Source of the DNA: Thermomonospora catenispora
Lineage (GTDB): Bacteria; Actinomycetota; Actinomycetes; Streptosporangiales; Streptosporangiaceae
Assembly: GCF_006363815.1 (NCBI RefSeq)
Contig: NZ_RRYT01000024.1
Location: 1 to 64,000 of the forward strand
Reading direction: 5' to 3'
DNA: 64,000 nucleotides
Shown piece after piece: positions 8,051-19,372 of this stretch. The number at the start of each line of letters is the position of its first letter. Position 1 is the first letter of the stretch. A program made the translations under genes and the position numbers. The notes under the pieces were generated by a model, which was not told where the DNA came from, searched no databases, and worked only from the letters and a program-made list of their open reading frames with translations.

Positions 8051-8080
8051 CGAGGCGGGCGCCCTTGGGCGCCCGCCTCG
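8051..8080 (+). terminator. Rho-independent terminator after EIIC
   Basis: A 14-bp perfect stem, CGAGGCGGGCGCCC (8051-8064) pairing with GGGCGCCCGCCTCG (8067-8080), followed by CCGTCTTT. It is 24 nt past the EIIC stop and closes the dasR-nagE2 transcript. Confidence 0.85.
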
Positions 8081-8251
8081 CCGTCTTTCAGACGGCCTCC
8101 GGTCTCCCCGGGCGGCCTCCGTCCCCCGGCGGGGCGCTGATCTCCGGCGGGCGTTACCGAACTGGCCACATCCGGCCACGATGTATCAACCGTGGTGCGC
8201 GGCTCCTCTTGTCCGTCGTCCGCATCGATCTCATCTGCGAAGGAGACGGCG

Positions 8252-8821
8252 ATGTCCGCGCGAACCCCCCGTCACGGCTCCCGGGCCGTCCGGCTGTTCC
8301 CCTACGTGCCCGCGCCCGCGACGAACGGCTCTTTGGCGCTGCGTCCCGGCGGTCCGGCGCAGGCCCGACGCCCCGGAGCCGGCCCCTCGCCCGTGCGGCC
8401 CCCGACACCGCCCGCGAAGGCCCTCCGGCGGGGCCGGCCCGCCGGACGGGCCCCGGTCATCCGGTCGAGACCGGCGGCGGCCGGCGCGGAGGAACCGCAG
8501 CTGCGGATCGCGGCGGAGGCGACCGTTCGGATGATCGCGGAGGTGCTGGCCGGGATCCGGCCGTCGCGTCAGCTGGAGAGGCTGGCCTCTCCCCAGGTGT
8601 GCGGGGAGCTGGCGGCGATCGCCCCGGCGATGCCGGCGAGAGGGCCGATCCGCGCCCCGCGGGTGCTGGCCTCGTGGCTGCAGCGGCCCACGCCTCAGGC
8701 GGCGGAGGCCGGGGCGGTCGTCACGGTGGCCGGACGGGTGCAGGCGCTGGCGCTGCGGCTGGAGCGGCGACGCGGACGCTGGCGGTGCACGGTGCTGGAG
8801 ACCACGGCCTCACGACGCTGA
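8252..8821 (+). CDS. Rv3235-family protein (DUF6459)
   Basis: Conserved actinobacterial protein of 189 residues, function unknown, normally next to secA. The N-terminal half (1-95) is basic and low-complexity, rich in Arg, Pro and Ala. The C-terminal half carries the conserved core: AAEATVRMIAEVLAGIRPSR, LERLASPQVCGELA, then a strand pattern VVTVAGRVQALALRLERRRG and RWRCTVLE. The ATG at 8252 has AAGGAGA at 8240-8246; earlier in-frame GTG codons lack one. It converges on secA with a strong shared hairpin between. Family assignment rests on the core motif and the secA neighbourhood. Confidence 0.83.
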   Translation: MSARTPRHGSRAVRLFPYVPAPATNGSLALRPGGPAQARRPGAGPSPVRPPTPPAKALRRGRPAGRAPVIRSRPAAAGAEEPQLRIAAEATVRMIAEVLAGIRPSRQLERLASPQVCGELAAIAPAMPARGPIRAPRVLASWLQRPTPQAAEAGAVVTVAGRVQALALRLERRRGRWRCTVLETTASRR

Positions 8822-8834
8822 GCCCGCACAACGC

Positions 8835-8869
8835 CGGCGGCCTTCCGGCGCGACGCCGGAAGGCCGCCG
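8835..8869. terminator. Bidirectional terminator between the Rv3235-like gene and secA
   Basis: A 15-bp perfect stem, CGGCGGCCTTCCGGC (8835-8849) with GCCGGAAGGCCGCCG (8855-8869), loop of 5 nt, in the 66 bp between two converging genes. There is no strong T tract on either side, as is usual for such GC-rich stems. Confidence 0.78.
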
Positions 8870-8887
8870 AAGGTCGGTGAGATCCGA

Positions 8888-11755
<2,868 letters not shown>

Positions 11756-12047
11756 TCTCGGAGGCTCCTTGCAGCTCGTGGGTCACCGCGACCGGCGGCA
11801 CGCACACCACACGTACGTTGCCATCGTAGGCGAGTCCCAGCATGGTCTACGTCACTCGACGGCGCAATCCACCCCCTTTACCGTTTGACCCCCTCCTGGC
11901 GAGGAAGAGTTGTAAGGGGTTGACAAGCAGGCCGAACGATCGCCCTCCAGGGTGCCACGACCAGGCCTTCGGTCGGGGAACCCGCAGAGGGCGGACGTTT
12001 GCACACGTTGCCGGGCGCCGCGGCGCCCCGGGGGGTAAGGAGGCCCG

Positions 12048-12374
12048 ATGGCGGGAACGCATGGCGGACGGCCGAGCTCGTGGGCGGTCGTCGCGGTGGC
12101 CTTGGTCGGTTTCACCGTGGGCGGCGTCGCACTGTGCATCGGCCCCAACTGGCTGCTGTTCTGGGTGGGCGTCGCCATCGCGATGCTGGCCGGCCTGCTC
12201 GGCATCGCGGTCGGCATCTTCTCCGACGTGGTCCTGGACGAGCCGCGGGTCATCCCGGAAGTGGTGAACTACTCACTGTTCGGATCCCAAGACGACGAGC
12301 GCCGCGGCGGCGTCCACGGCGAGCGCTCCGACCACCCCAGGACCAGCGACCCCGAGCAGCGTCCCCACGGCTGA
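12048..12374 (+). CDS. HGxxPAAW-family small membrane protein (DUF6704-like)
   Basis: Small membrane protein of 108 residues. It begins MAGTHGGRPSSWAVVAVAL, which fits the HGxxPxxW opening shared by a family of actinobacterial proteins, then has two hydrophobic stretches (about 12-32 and 35-62) split by CIGPNWLLFWVG, and a charged C-terminal tail ending in a His/Asp/Arg-rich stretch. An AAGGAGG lies a few bases before the ATG. It is divergent from secA across about 290 bp. Role unknown. Confidence 0.8.
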   Translation: MAGTHGGRPSSWAVVAVALVGFTVGGVALCIGPNWLLFWVGVAIAMLAGLLGIAVGIFSDVVLDEPRVIPEVVNYSLFGSQDDERRGGVHGERSDHPRTSDPEQRPHG

Positions 12375-12685
12375 CCTCCGGGCTTCCTCCGGCCCCCGAC
12401 ACGCCGTCGCGGCCCCGCCGGACCGGACGAGAGTCCGCCGGCGGGGCCGCGGCGCTCCCGCCGCCTCCGAGGAGTCTTCGGCGTCTTTCGGAGGGCTCCC
12501 GGCGCCTCCCCCAGGAGCGTTCCGGACGCGCCGGGAACGTCCGCAACGGTCGGAAGCGTCCGCGCCCCGCCGAGAACGTCGTGCTTGACGGAAAACGCCC
12601 GGGCATCGGTCCGGCGCGGCTCCCACGCGATTGCGGCACGGCCCTGCGATGCGGGCCGGCGAAGCGGCGGGCGGGGCCGGCGAGG
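12375..12685. other. 311-bp gene-free stretch with one long hairpin
   Basis: Between two converging genes. It holds one clear inverted repeat, GGCCCCGCCGG (12411-12421) with CCGGCGGGGCC (12438-12448), loop 16, about 37 nt after the small membrane protein gene and a likely terminator for it. Between 12470 and 12560 there is a run of diverged GGAGC/CGGAACG-type repeats. No open frame with codon bias was seen. Confidence 0.5.
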
Positions 12686-13882
12686 TCAGGCGGTGCGCAG
12701 CGCCCGGGCCAGGGGCGCGGCCAGGTGCGGAGGGTCGAGGATCTCGACGCGGACGTCCCGGCAGCCGACCCAGGCGGCGGCCCGCCGCAGGGCGGTGGCC
12801 AGGGCGGCGACGGAGGCCTCGGCACGGGCGGGGGTGGCGGTCGCCCAGGGTTCCAGGCCGATGCGGCGGGCGACCAGAACGCCCTGGTCGCGAGCAGGGT
12901 CGACCCGGCCGATCAGGCGGCCGCCGGACAGCAGGGGCATCGCGAAATAACCGTGGACGCGCTTGGCCTTCGGCACGTACGCCTCCAGCCGGTGCTCGAA
13001 CCCGAAGACCCGGGAGGTCCGGTCGCGGTCCCAGATCAGCGAGTCGAACGGGGACAGCAGCGTGGTGACGTGCCGGCCGCGCGGCGGGGCGTCCACGGCG
13101 GCGGGATCGGCCCAGGCGGGCTGCCGCCAGCCCGCCACCCGGACCGGCACCAGGCCGCTGTCGGCGATCACCGAGTCGACCTGGGCGGCCTTGAGCCGGT
13201 AATAGTCGGCCAGATCGGCGCGGGTGGCCACGCCCAGCGCCCGGCCCGCCCGGGCGACCAGCCGGCGCAGGCACTCCTCGTCGGAGGGCGTCCGGTCCAG
13301 CAGCTCCCCCGGGACGACCCGCTCCGGCAGGTCGTAGACGCGCCGCCAGCCGTCGCGGCGGACGCACACCACCTCGCCGATGTCCAGCAGCCACTCGACG
13401 GCGATCTTCTGTTCGCTCCAATCCCACCACTGGCCGCCGGCCTTGGCCCCGCCCAGTTCCCGCATGGTCAGCGGCCCGTCGGCGCGCAGCCGCTTCAGCA
13501 CGACCTCGCAGGCCTCCGGGGATATGTCGTGCCAGCGGCGGCCCCTGCGGCGGAACTCGCGGCGGCGGAACTCCAGCAGCGGCCACTCCTCCATCGGCAG
13601 CACGCACGCCGCATGCGCCCAGTATTCGAAGGCCACTCCGGTGCCGGCGGGGGTGAGACGCCAATAGGCGTCCTCGACGGCGGCGCGGCCGACCGCGCCC
13701 AACCGGGCGTACGGCACCAGCTCATGCGAACGGGCCAGCACCGAGATCGTGTCGAGCTGCACGGCGCCCAGCCGGCGCAGCACGCCGGGCACCCCCTGTC
13801 GTCGCAGCCCGCTCCCCAGCAGCCCCTGGGCGGCCAGTTGAATACGTCGCGCCTCGTCCGCGGTCAGCTCCACGCCGGTCAC
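12686..13882 (-). CDS. Winged-helix DNA glycosylase, YcaQ/AlkX-like
   Basis: A 398-residue HTH_42 winged-helix protein. The catalytic region is AVQLDTISVLARSHELVPY, where the QLD triad fits the QxD motif of YcaQ/AlkX, the subfamily that unhooks DNA interstrand crosslinks; the related AlkZ has QxQ. Further family features are EYWAHAACVLPMEEWPL, LGGAKAGGQWWDWSE and LLSPFDSLIWDRDRTSRVF followed by YVPKAKRVHGYFAMPLL. The GTG start at 13882 fits the family N terminus. It stands alone, convergent with its neighbour on one side. Function is known for E. coli YcaQ; the assignment here is by motif. Confidence 0.85.
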   Translation of the reverse strand: MTGVELTADEARRIQLAAQGLLGSGLRRQGVPGVLRRLGAVQLDTISVLARSHELVPYARLGAVGRAAVEDAYWRLTPAGTGVAFEYWAHAACVLPMEEWPLLEFRRREFRRRGRRWHDISPEACEVVLKRLRADGPLTMRELGGAKAGGQWWDWSEQKIAVEWLLDIGEVVCVRRDGWRRVYDLPERVVPGELLDRTPSDEECLRRLVARAGRALGVATRADLADYYRLKAAQVDSVIADSGLVPVRVAGWRQPAWADPAAVDAPPRGRHVTTLLSPFDSLIWDRDRTSRVFGFEHRLEAYVPKAKRVHGYFAMPLLSGGRLIGRVDPARDQGVLVARRIGLEPWATATPARAEASVAALATALRRAAAWVGCRDVRVEILDPPHLAAPLARALRTA

Positions 13883-13918
13883 GCCGCGAGTGTAGAGAAG
13901 GGCGCCGACACCGACGGA

Positions 13919-13976
13919 GACATCGATGGGGACATCGATGGGGACATCGATGGAGACCTCGCCGGAGACCTCGCCG
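13919..13976. repeat. Tandem 12-bp repeat, about 4.8 copies
   Basis: Units: GACATCGATGGG twice, GACATCGATGGA, GACCTCGCCGGA, then a partial GACCTCGCCG. The array fills most of the gap between the YcaQ-like gene start and the response regulator stop and ends 7 nt before that stop. No coding role seen. Confidence 0.85.
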
Positions 13977-13982
13977 CGATCC

Positions 13983-14723
13983 TCAGGTGATCTCCAGCAG
14001 CTTCTCCCGGACGGCGTACACCACGGCCTCCATCCGCGAGTGCAGCTGCAGCTTCTCCAGGATGTTGCGGACGTGGTTCTTGACCGTGTTCTCGGAGATG
14101 AACAGCTCCTTGGCGATCTCCTTGTTGCCCAGCCCGCGAGCGACCAGCCGGAGCACCTCCATCTCCCGCTCGGTGAGCTTGGGGGCGGGCACCTGCTGCT
14201 GACGCTCCTCGCTGCGCTTGGCCAACGCGGCGAACTCGGTGATCAGCTTGGAGGCCATGGACGGGCTGATCAGCGACTGGCCGCCGTGCACCGCGCGGAC
14301 CGCCTGCGGGACCTCGTCGATGGAGATCTCCTTGAGCAGATAGCCGCTGGCCCCGGCCTTGATCGCCTCGAACAGATCCTTGTCCTCGTCGCTGATGGTG
14401 AGCATCACGATCTTGGCGCTGGGGACCGACTCCTTGATCGCCCGGCACGCCTCGATCCCGCTGCGCCGGGGCATCCGGATGTCCATCAGCAGCACGTCGG
14501 GCAGCAGGTCGCGGGCCATCTCCACGGCCTCGTTGCCGTCGCCGCCCTCGCCGATCACCTCGATGTCGTCCTCGCTCGCCAGCACCATCTCCAGGCCCCG
14601 GCGGAACAAGGCGTGGTCGTCGACGATCAGCACGCGGATGGGATCGGCCGCGGACCGCCCGTCCGACGCCGGCGGACCGGCCGCCCGCCCGGATGCGCCG
14701 GCGGTCTCGGGGTGCTCGCTCAC
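13983..14723 (-). CDS. Response regulator, NarL/LuxR family, orphan
   Basis: DNA-binding response regulator of 246 residues. Receiver domain about 28-150: [20 protein letters not shown], phosphorylation site Asp81 in [10 protein letters not shown], conserved Thr and Lys in VMLTIS and GYLLKEIS. LuxR helix-turn-helix about 178-240: [20 protein letters not shown] then [18 protein letters not shown]. The first 27 residues are an extra Ala/Gly/Ser-rich leader. GTG start at 14723 has GGGAGG about 9 nt upstream. No histidine kinase is adjacent. A regulator in this slot between secA and hpf is a recurring actinomycete feature; its target is unknown. Confidence 0.93.
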   Translation of the reverse strand: MSEHPETAGASGRAAGPPASDGRSAADPIRVLIVDDHALFRRGLEMVLASEDDIEVIGEGGDGNEAVEMARDLLPDVLLMDIRMPRRSGIEACRAIKESVPSAKIVMLTISDEDKDLFEAIKAGASGYLLKEISIDEVPQAVRAVHGGQSLISPSMASKLITEFAALAKRSEERQQQVPAPKLTEREMEVLRLVARGLGNKEIAKELFISENTVKNHVRNILEKLQLHSRMEAVVYAVREKLLEIT

Positions 14724-14801
14724 AACGCCGCCCCTCCCTTCGAATGTCGGCGACCCTGTGTCTCTCGGAGGGTGTCATGTCAGGCGAAGGCCGTACAGAT
14801 C

Positions 14802-14836
14802 GGCGGCCCGCGGCATGCGCCATCGCGCGGGCCGCC
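14802..14836 (-). terminator. Possible terminator after hpf
   Basis: An 11-bp perfect stem, GGCGGCCCGCG (14802-14812) with CGCGGGCCGCC (14826-14836), loop 13, about 130 nt past the hpf stop and 80 nt before the response regulator start. It could end the hpf transcript. No T tract follows on the minus strand. Confidence 0.4.
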
Positions 14837-14965
14837 CATCCCGCCGCCCGCCTTGCGGGGCCGGGTGGCCCCACCTAGATCATGACACGCCCGAGGCGGT
14901 GACATGGCGCAAGCGGCCCATCACCGGGCCCCCCGCGGGCCGTCGAGCGATCCCACTCCTTCGGT

Positions 14966-15673
14966 TCACTCCTCCAGCAGCCGGATGACGCCGTAGTCCC
15001 AGCCTCGCCGGCGGTACACCACGCTGGGGTGGCCGCTGTCCTTGTCGCGGAACAGGAAGAAGTCGTGGCCGACCAGCTCCATCTCGTAGAGGGCCTGGTC
15101 GATGGTCATGGGCGCCGACTTGTGGAACTTCTCGCGGACCACCACGGGGCCGTCGCCGTCCATCGGGATCGGCACCAGGTTGCCCGCGGTCTCGGCGGAA
15201 GGGGTCTCGGCGGGGGTGGTCTCGGCCGCCGGTTCCGGCTCCTCCGGCCGGGTCTCCTCGGCGGTCCGCGCTTCGGGCGCGGTGGGCCCGGAGCCGGGCG
15301 TCATCGGCATCGGCTCGGGCAGCGGTTCCATGGCGGCCAGCTTGGCCGGGGCGCGGTTGCCGCCGTTGCGGTGGGCCTTGCGCCGGTCGGCGGCGCGACG
15401 CAGCCGGGACTCCAGTTTGTCCATCGCCAGGTCCAGGGCCCCGTATCGATCCTCGGCGGCGGCCTCGGCGCGGATCACCGGGCCGCGCGAGCGAATGGTG
15501 ATCTCCACCCGTTCCCGGCGGTCGGCCAAACGCGGGTTGTGCTCCTCGGACACCTCCACGTCGACACGGATGACCTTCTGGTCCAGCCGCTCGATCTTGG
15601 CCAGCTTGCCGTCGACGTGCTGCCGGAACCGCTCGTTGACGTCGGTGTGCCGGCCCTTCACGATGATGTCCAC
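14966..15673 (-). CDS. hpf: Ribosome hibernation promoting factor, long form
   Basis: Long-type HPF that binds the 30S subunit and pairs 70S ribosomes into inactive 100S dimers in stationary phase. The 235 residues give an S30AE domain at about 1-100 (MDIIVKGRHTDVNERFRQHV, RVEITIRSRGPVIRAEAAAE, YGALDLAMDKLESRLRR), a long Pro/Glu/Ala linker about 110-175, and the C-terminal dimerisation domain (VVREKFHKSAPMTIDQALYE, MELVGHDFFLFRD, SVVYRRRGWDYGVIRL). GTG start at 15673. It is next to secA and comF as in mycobacteria and streptomycetes. The upstream 858 bp without a gene probably holds its promoter. Confidence 0.95.
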   Translation of the reverse strand: MDIIVKGRHTDVNERFRQHVDGKLAKIERLDQKVIRVDVEVSEEHNPRLADRRERVEITIRSRGPVIRAEAAAEDRYGALDLAMDKLESRLRRAADRRKAHRNGGNRAPAKLAAMEPLPEPMPMTPGSGPTAPEARTAEETRPEEPEPAAETTPAETPSAETAGNLVPIPMDGDGPVVVREKFHKSAPMTIDQALYEMELVGHDFFLFRDKDSGHPSVVYRRRGWDYGVIRLLEE

Positions 15674-16531
15674 GTGGGACCCCCCTTCTCCCGGTTGCGA
15701 TGCTCGACCGCCCCCGGGCGCCGCCCGCGCGGGAGGCGTTCCCCGCGTGACGGCGAACCACCGTCGCTCGGCCTGCGCCTCGCCGCGATGGTCCGGGCCC
15801 GTGACGGCCGCCGCTCGGTGGGTTGCACCCGCCCGGCCGACCTGGTCTTCGTCCCCACATCCGCCTGCTGAGGGTCTCGCAGCGCTCTCGCCACTACTCC
15901 CCTTCTCCCGTTCCGAGGGATGTCTGATCCCCCGGCGAGGCAGGACTTACCTCTAAGGCGCACCGTGATCGGTCGACGAGAAGTCGCCTTACGTGGGCCG
16001 TTTCGCCTGCGCCTGGCATCGGCTTGCCGGACCGGCGGTGCTCCGGCGGAGCACCGCGATCCGACGCAACCACGGACCCGGGCGGGTGCCATGTCAAGAA
16101 CGCTAGCCTCTGATGCCGGGAAAGTCAGGGGGGTGGGCCGAGGAAAACTCACGGAAAGTCATCGCCTGATCTCGCATCGAGATCGGCGGGGCGGGGTCGA
16201 AGTCTCCGCAGCCCTTACGCCACAGGGCTTCCCGCGCGTTCCCCGCGCCACGACAGGAGAATGTCCCCCTCAAGTGAGTTTGAACAACCCGGACCTGTCC
16301 GAAGGCCGCCATGACCGCCCCTTGGCCGTGGATCGCCCGCACGGTCATGCCCCGACCAAGCGCAGGCCACCCCCTTTCGATCACGTTCGGGCGAAACGAT
16401 CGGTCTCCCGGCTGCGGCCCGGCGCCCACGCCCCGCCGGACACGATCCCGTGGAACGCGCCCTCCCGGCGGCGCGCCGGATCGGGTCGCCCGTCGGGGCG
16501 CCGCGCCGTCATCGGCGTGCGCCGCGGCCCC
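15674..16531. other. 858-bp gene-free stretch upstream of hpf
   Basis: No frame shows family motifs or the strong third-position GC bias of the real genes. On the minus strand toward hpf it contains TTGACA at about 16090-16095, but no convincing -10 follows. A perfect inverted repeat, GGTGCTCC and GGAGCACC, lies near 16040-16056. A purine-rich segment AAGGGGAGTAG and, 18 nt later, GCGAGACCCTC (15870-15905) could form a stem just upstream of hpf. Such a long spacer suggests a regulated leader, but nothing here is firm. Confidence 0.45.
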
Positions 16532-17404
16532 TCAGCCGACGCGGCGGAGCGTCGCGGCGACGGTGGCCGCGGCCGTGACCCGGGCGCCCGCCGCCCGCAG
16601 CGCCCGGGCGGCCTCGGCGAGCGTCGCCCCGGAGGTGATCACATCGTCCACCACGACCACCCGACGGCCGCGGACGCGCCCGGGATCGGTCACCCGCAGT
16701 GCACCGGCGAGGTTGGCGGTCCGCGCGGCGGCGCCCAGGCCGGACTGGTCGGCCACCCCTCGCCCCTGCCTCAGCACGGGGGCGCAGGTCACCGGGACCC
16801 CGGAGGATCCGAGCACGCCCACGGCCGTCTCGGCGAGCGCCCGCACCGGATCGTGTCCGCGGCGACGCAGGGCCCGCGGCGCCGACGGCACCGGCACCAC
16901 CAGCGTCTCCGCCGCGCCCGCCGGCGCACGGGCCGCCGGAGAGGGCGCGGGCGAGACGTCCGGCACCGCTGAGGGCGCCGTGGAAGAGGCGCGGGCCGCC
17001 GCCGGCGGCGGGGGGACCGGATCGAAGGGCGCGGTCGGCGGGCCGGACGGGACGCCGGAGGAGGTCCGCCCCGCCGGCGCGGGGGGCGCCGCCTCCGGGG
17101 GCGGGCACAGGGCGGCCCGGAGGGCGCCGGCCAAGGCGGCGCCGAGAGGGGCCCTCAGCGTCAGACGGCCCGCCTCCTTGTAGGCGAGGAGCACGGCGCG
17201 CGTCCGGCCCTCGTAGGCGGCCACGGCCCACGGGGGCGGCAGGCCCGGCGGTCTGGGGACGGGCCACGCCGGGCGGGGCGGCCGGGTCAGGGCCGCCCGG
17301 CAGGCGTCGCACAAGACGACGGGGACGGCGGCGCATCCGGCGCAGCGCTGCGGGAGCAGCAGATCGACCAGCGGCGCGAACGGGCGGATGAGGAAAGCGG
17401 TCAT
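16532..17404 (-). CDS. comF: ComF-family phosphoribosyltransferase-like protein
   Basis: ComF-type protein of 290 residues. A four-cysteine N-terminal zinc site (Cys21, Cys24, Cys32, Cys35 in QRCAGC and CDACR) precedes the double-zinc-ribbon and a phosphoribosyltransferase domain ending with VVPVPSAPRALRRRGHDP, QSGLGAAARTANLAGAL and the PRPP loop VVVVDDVITSGATLAEA. Family length is about 220-250; the excess is a Pro/Ala/Ser-rich insert at about 100-165 between the two halves. Competence role is proven only in naturally transformable species; in actinobacteria the function is unclear. It follows lpqB by 130 nt on the same strand. Confidence 0.9.
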   Translation of the reverse strand: MTAFLIRPFAPLVDLLLPQRCAGCAAVPVVLCDACRAALTRPPRPAWPVPRPPGLPPPWAVAAYEGRTRAVLLAYKEAGRLTLRAPLGAALAGALRAALCPPPEAAPPAPAGRTSSGVPSGPPTAPFDPVPPPPAAARASSTAPSAVPDVSPAPSPAARAPAGAAETLVVPVPSAPRALRRRGHDPVRALAETAVGVLGSSGVPVTCAPVLRQGRGVADQSGLGAAARTANLAGALRVTDPGRVRGRRVVVVDDVITSGATLAEAARALRAAGARVTAAATVAATLRRVG

Positions 17405-17536
17405 GCGGCGACGATGTCCGACGACGCCTCGCCGTCACCACGGGGCCGCGCGGATGTGGACATCCGTACGGCCGTCGGGACCGTGCGCCCTCGCCGCCCG
17501 ACCCGCGTCCCGGTTCCGGCGCGCCCGGCCCCGTGC

Positions 17537-19372
17537 CTAGTTCCAGTAGGTCGGGTCGGAGCCCAGCGGGTCGCACTTCCACTCGTCGAACCGCCAGTCC
17601 CGCAGGGTGCTCTGCCGGCAGATGCTGCTCTCGCCGTTGATCTCGGTGCCGATCACGATCCGCGAGCCGGGCGCGGCGGTGATGGACCTGGCCTCGCCGA
17701 GGCTGCCGCTGCCGACCGCGGTGATGGCGTTCCCGCTGACCGGCACCAGGTAGGGGGTCACCTGGGTGGCGGTGGCCTTGGTCTTGCCCAGCACCGCCAG
17801 GGTGCCGGAGTCGTTCCAGGCCAGGTCCACCGCGTCGACCAGCTCGGCGCTGAGCGGCAGGAAGTCGCCGACCGCGACGCCCTCCGGACGGTGCACGATG
17901 CGGCCCAGCCAGATCTGCCGGTCGCCGCCGACCTGCACGATGGCCGCGACCCGCACCCCGTCGCGGGCCACCCGGAAGGCCAGCACCCGGTGCGCGGACA
18001 GGCCCCATTCCCGCACCCGCACCGCCGTTCCGCTGCGCGGGACCATCCACAGCGTGGAGCCGCCGCGGTGGGACTCCACCGTCCACAGCACGCCCCGGTG
18101 GTCCCAGGAGGGCCGGGTGAACACGCCGCCTTTGCGCCGGGCGCTCAGCACGGCGCGGATCGGCTCGCCGCCGGTCAGGTCGCCGCTGTAGACGGTGTCC
18201 CCGGTGTGGCTCAGTCCGGCGATCTTCCGATCCCGGGACAGCGCCAGCCGGTACAGCCGGTCCTGCCCGGTCGTGCCGGCCGGGACCGCGCTGGCGTCCA
18301 GCAGCTGGTGCGGCCGCCCGTCGGGTCCGCGCAGGTAGACGGTCTCCTCGCTGTCGCTCTGAGCGGTGTCGAAGCTGAACCGCGCCCAGTCCTCGATGGT
18401 CTGGACGGTGCCCAGTCCGCCCGGGTCGACGGTCTCCCCGTCGACGCGCAGCCTGACGCCGCGGACCTCGGGCAGCTGCCGCAGCGTCCAGCCGAGCTGA
18501 GCGGCCATGCGCTGCAGGTCGCCGCGGCGGGCGTGCTCGCTGAGGTCGACGGTGGCGACGCCGTCGGAGATGAACACCTTCTCCCCGATCAGGCGGGTGC
18601 CGGCGGGGAAATGGCTGCGCACCGCGGGCCGCAGCCAGCCGGTGGGCCCGTCCAGCAGCGCCTGCACCAGCTGGCGGGGCAGGTCCTGGCGGTTGCCCAG
18701 CGGCAGGTGGATGCCGTTGGGGACCACCGCCTCGCCGCCGGGTTCGAAGAAGTACAGGTTGAGCACGCGGAACGCCCGCTCCACGTCGTCCTTGGCGAGC
18801 ATCAGCCCGTTGTGCAGCTCGGGGGGGATCCGGCTGATCCGCCACTGCCGTTCCGCGTTCTGGGTGAGGCCGAACGAGGTGGTGTAGGTGCTGCCGCTCT
18901 GCGCGACGTACTGGCCGTCGGACCCGATGTGGCCCAGCCGGGTCGCGACGACCTCGACCGTGGTCTCGGTGCCCCCGCTGCGCGGCGTGGACACGCTCGG
19001 GGCGCTCTGCAGCACGATCACCTGCGGCCGGGCCCCGGGCTTCCAGGCGGCGCTGGCCTGGGGGGTGAGGTATTCGCGCGCCACCTCGTGGTCGTTGTTG
19101 AATGCTCCGGAGGCGGTGAGGAAGCCCTTGACGATGTCCTGTGGCCCCCAGTCGTGCCGCGGGCGCACCGGGACGAGCCGCACGTACGGGTCGGTGATCG
19201 GTTCGGCGCGCCGTGCGGACCGGCCGGACATCACCCGGCCGCCGCTCGGAACGCTGGCGCATCCGGCCAGGCATGCCAGGGCCGTCACGCCGGCCAGCAG
19301 CCGGATCCCGATGCGGGTCGCCCGCGCCTTCGCCGTCCCGGCGGGTCCGCCGGTCCTCCCTCCAGCCGTCAT
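17537..19372 (-). CDS. lpqB: Lipoprotein LpqB, accessory to MtrB
   Basis: Secreted lipoprotein of 611 residues that interacts with the outside of the MtrB kinase and tunes MtrA activity in mycobacteria. The N terminus has basic residues, a hydrophobic stretch and the lipobox ALACLAGCAS. Then come the GerMN domain (HFPAGTRLIGEKVFISDG, VATVDLSEHARRGD) and the C-terminal beta-propeller with repeated DR/W-type blades (LALSRDRKIAGLS, FTRPSWDHRGVLWTVES, AVDLAWNDSGTLAVLG). ATG at 19372 overlaps the mtrB stop in an ATGA junction; the frame stays open upstream inside mtrB, which is a shadow. Part of the mtrA-mtrB-lpqB operon. Confidence 0.94.
   Translation of the reverse strand: MTAGGRTGGPAGTAKARATRIGIRLLAGVTALACLAGCASVPSGGRVMSGRSARRAEPITDPYVRLVPVRPRHDWGPQDIVKGFLTASGAFNNDHEVAREYLTPQASAAWKPGARPQVIVLQSAPSVSTPRSGGTETTVEVVATRLGHIGSDGQYVAQSGSTYTTSFGLTQNAERQWRISRIPPELHNGLMLAKDDVERAFRVLNLYFFEPGGEAVVPNGIHLPLGNRQDLPRQLVQALLDGPTGWLRPAVRSHFPAGTRLIGEKVFISDGVATVDLSEHARRGDLQRMAAQLGWTLRQLPEVRGVRLRVDGETVDPGGLGTVQTIEDWARFSFDTAQSDSEETVYLRGPDGRPHQLLDASAVPAGTTGQDRLYRLALSRDRKIAGLSHTGDTVYSGDLTGGEPIRAVLSARRKGGVFTRPSWDHRGVLWTVESHRGGSTLWMVPRSGTAVRVREWGLSAHRVLAFRVARDGVRVAAIVQVGGDRQIWLGRIVHRPEGVAVGDFLPLSAELVDAVDLAWNDSGTLAVLGKTKATATQVTPYLVPVSGNAITAVGSGSLGEARSITAAPGSRIVIGTEINGESSICRQSTLRDWRFDEWKCDPLGSDPTYWN

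Noticed and set aside
15870-15905. Manganese (yybP-ykoY) riboswitch before hpf
   Set aside because: AAGGGGAGTAG and GCGAGACCC resemble its two ends, but only 18 nt separate them; the real element needs several helices between, and hpf is not a typical target.
15894-16429. Small minus-strand frames upstream of hpf as possible genes
   Set aside because: Codons show no third-position GC bias (many AGA, CGA, CAA, GAT), no family motif and no good ribosome site with a sensible start.
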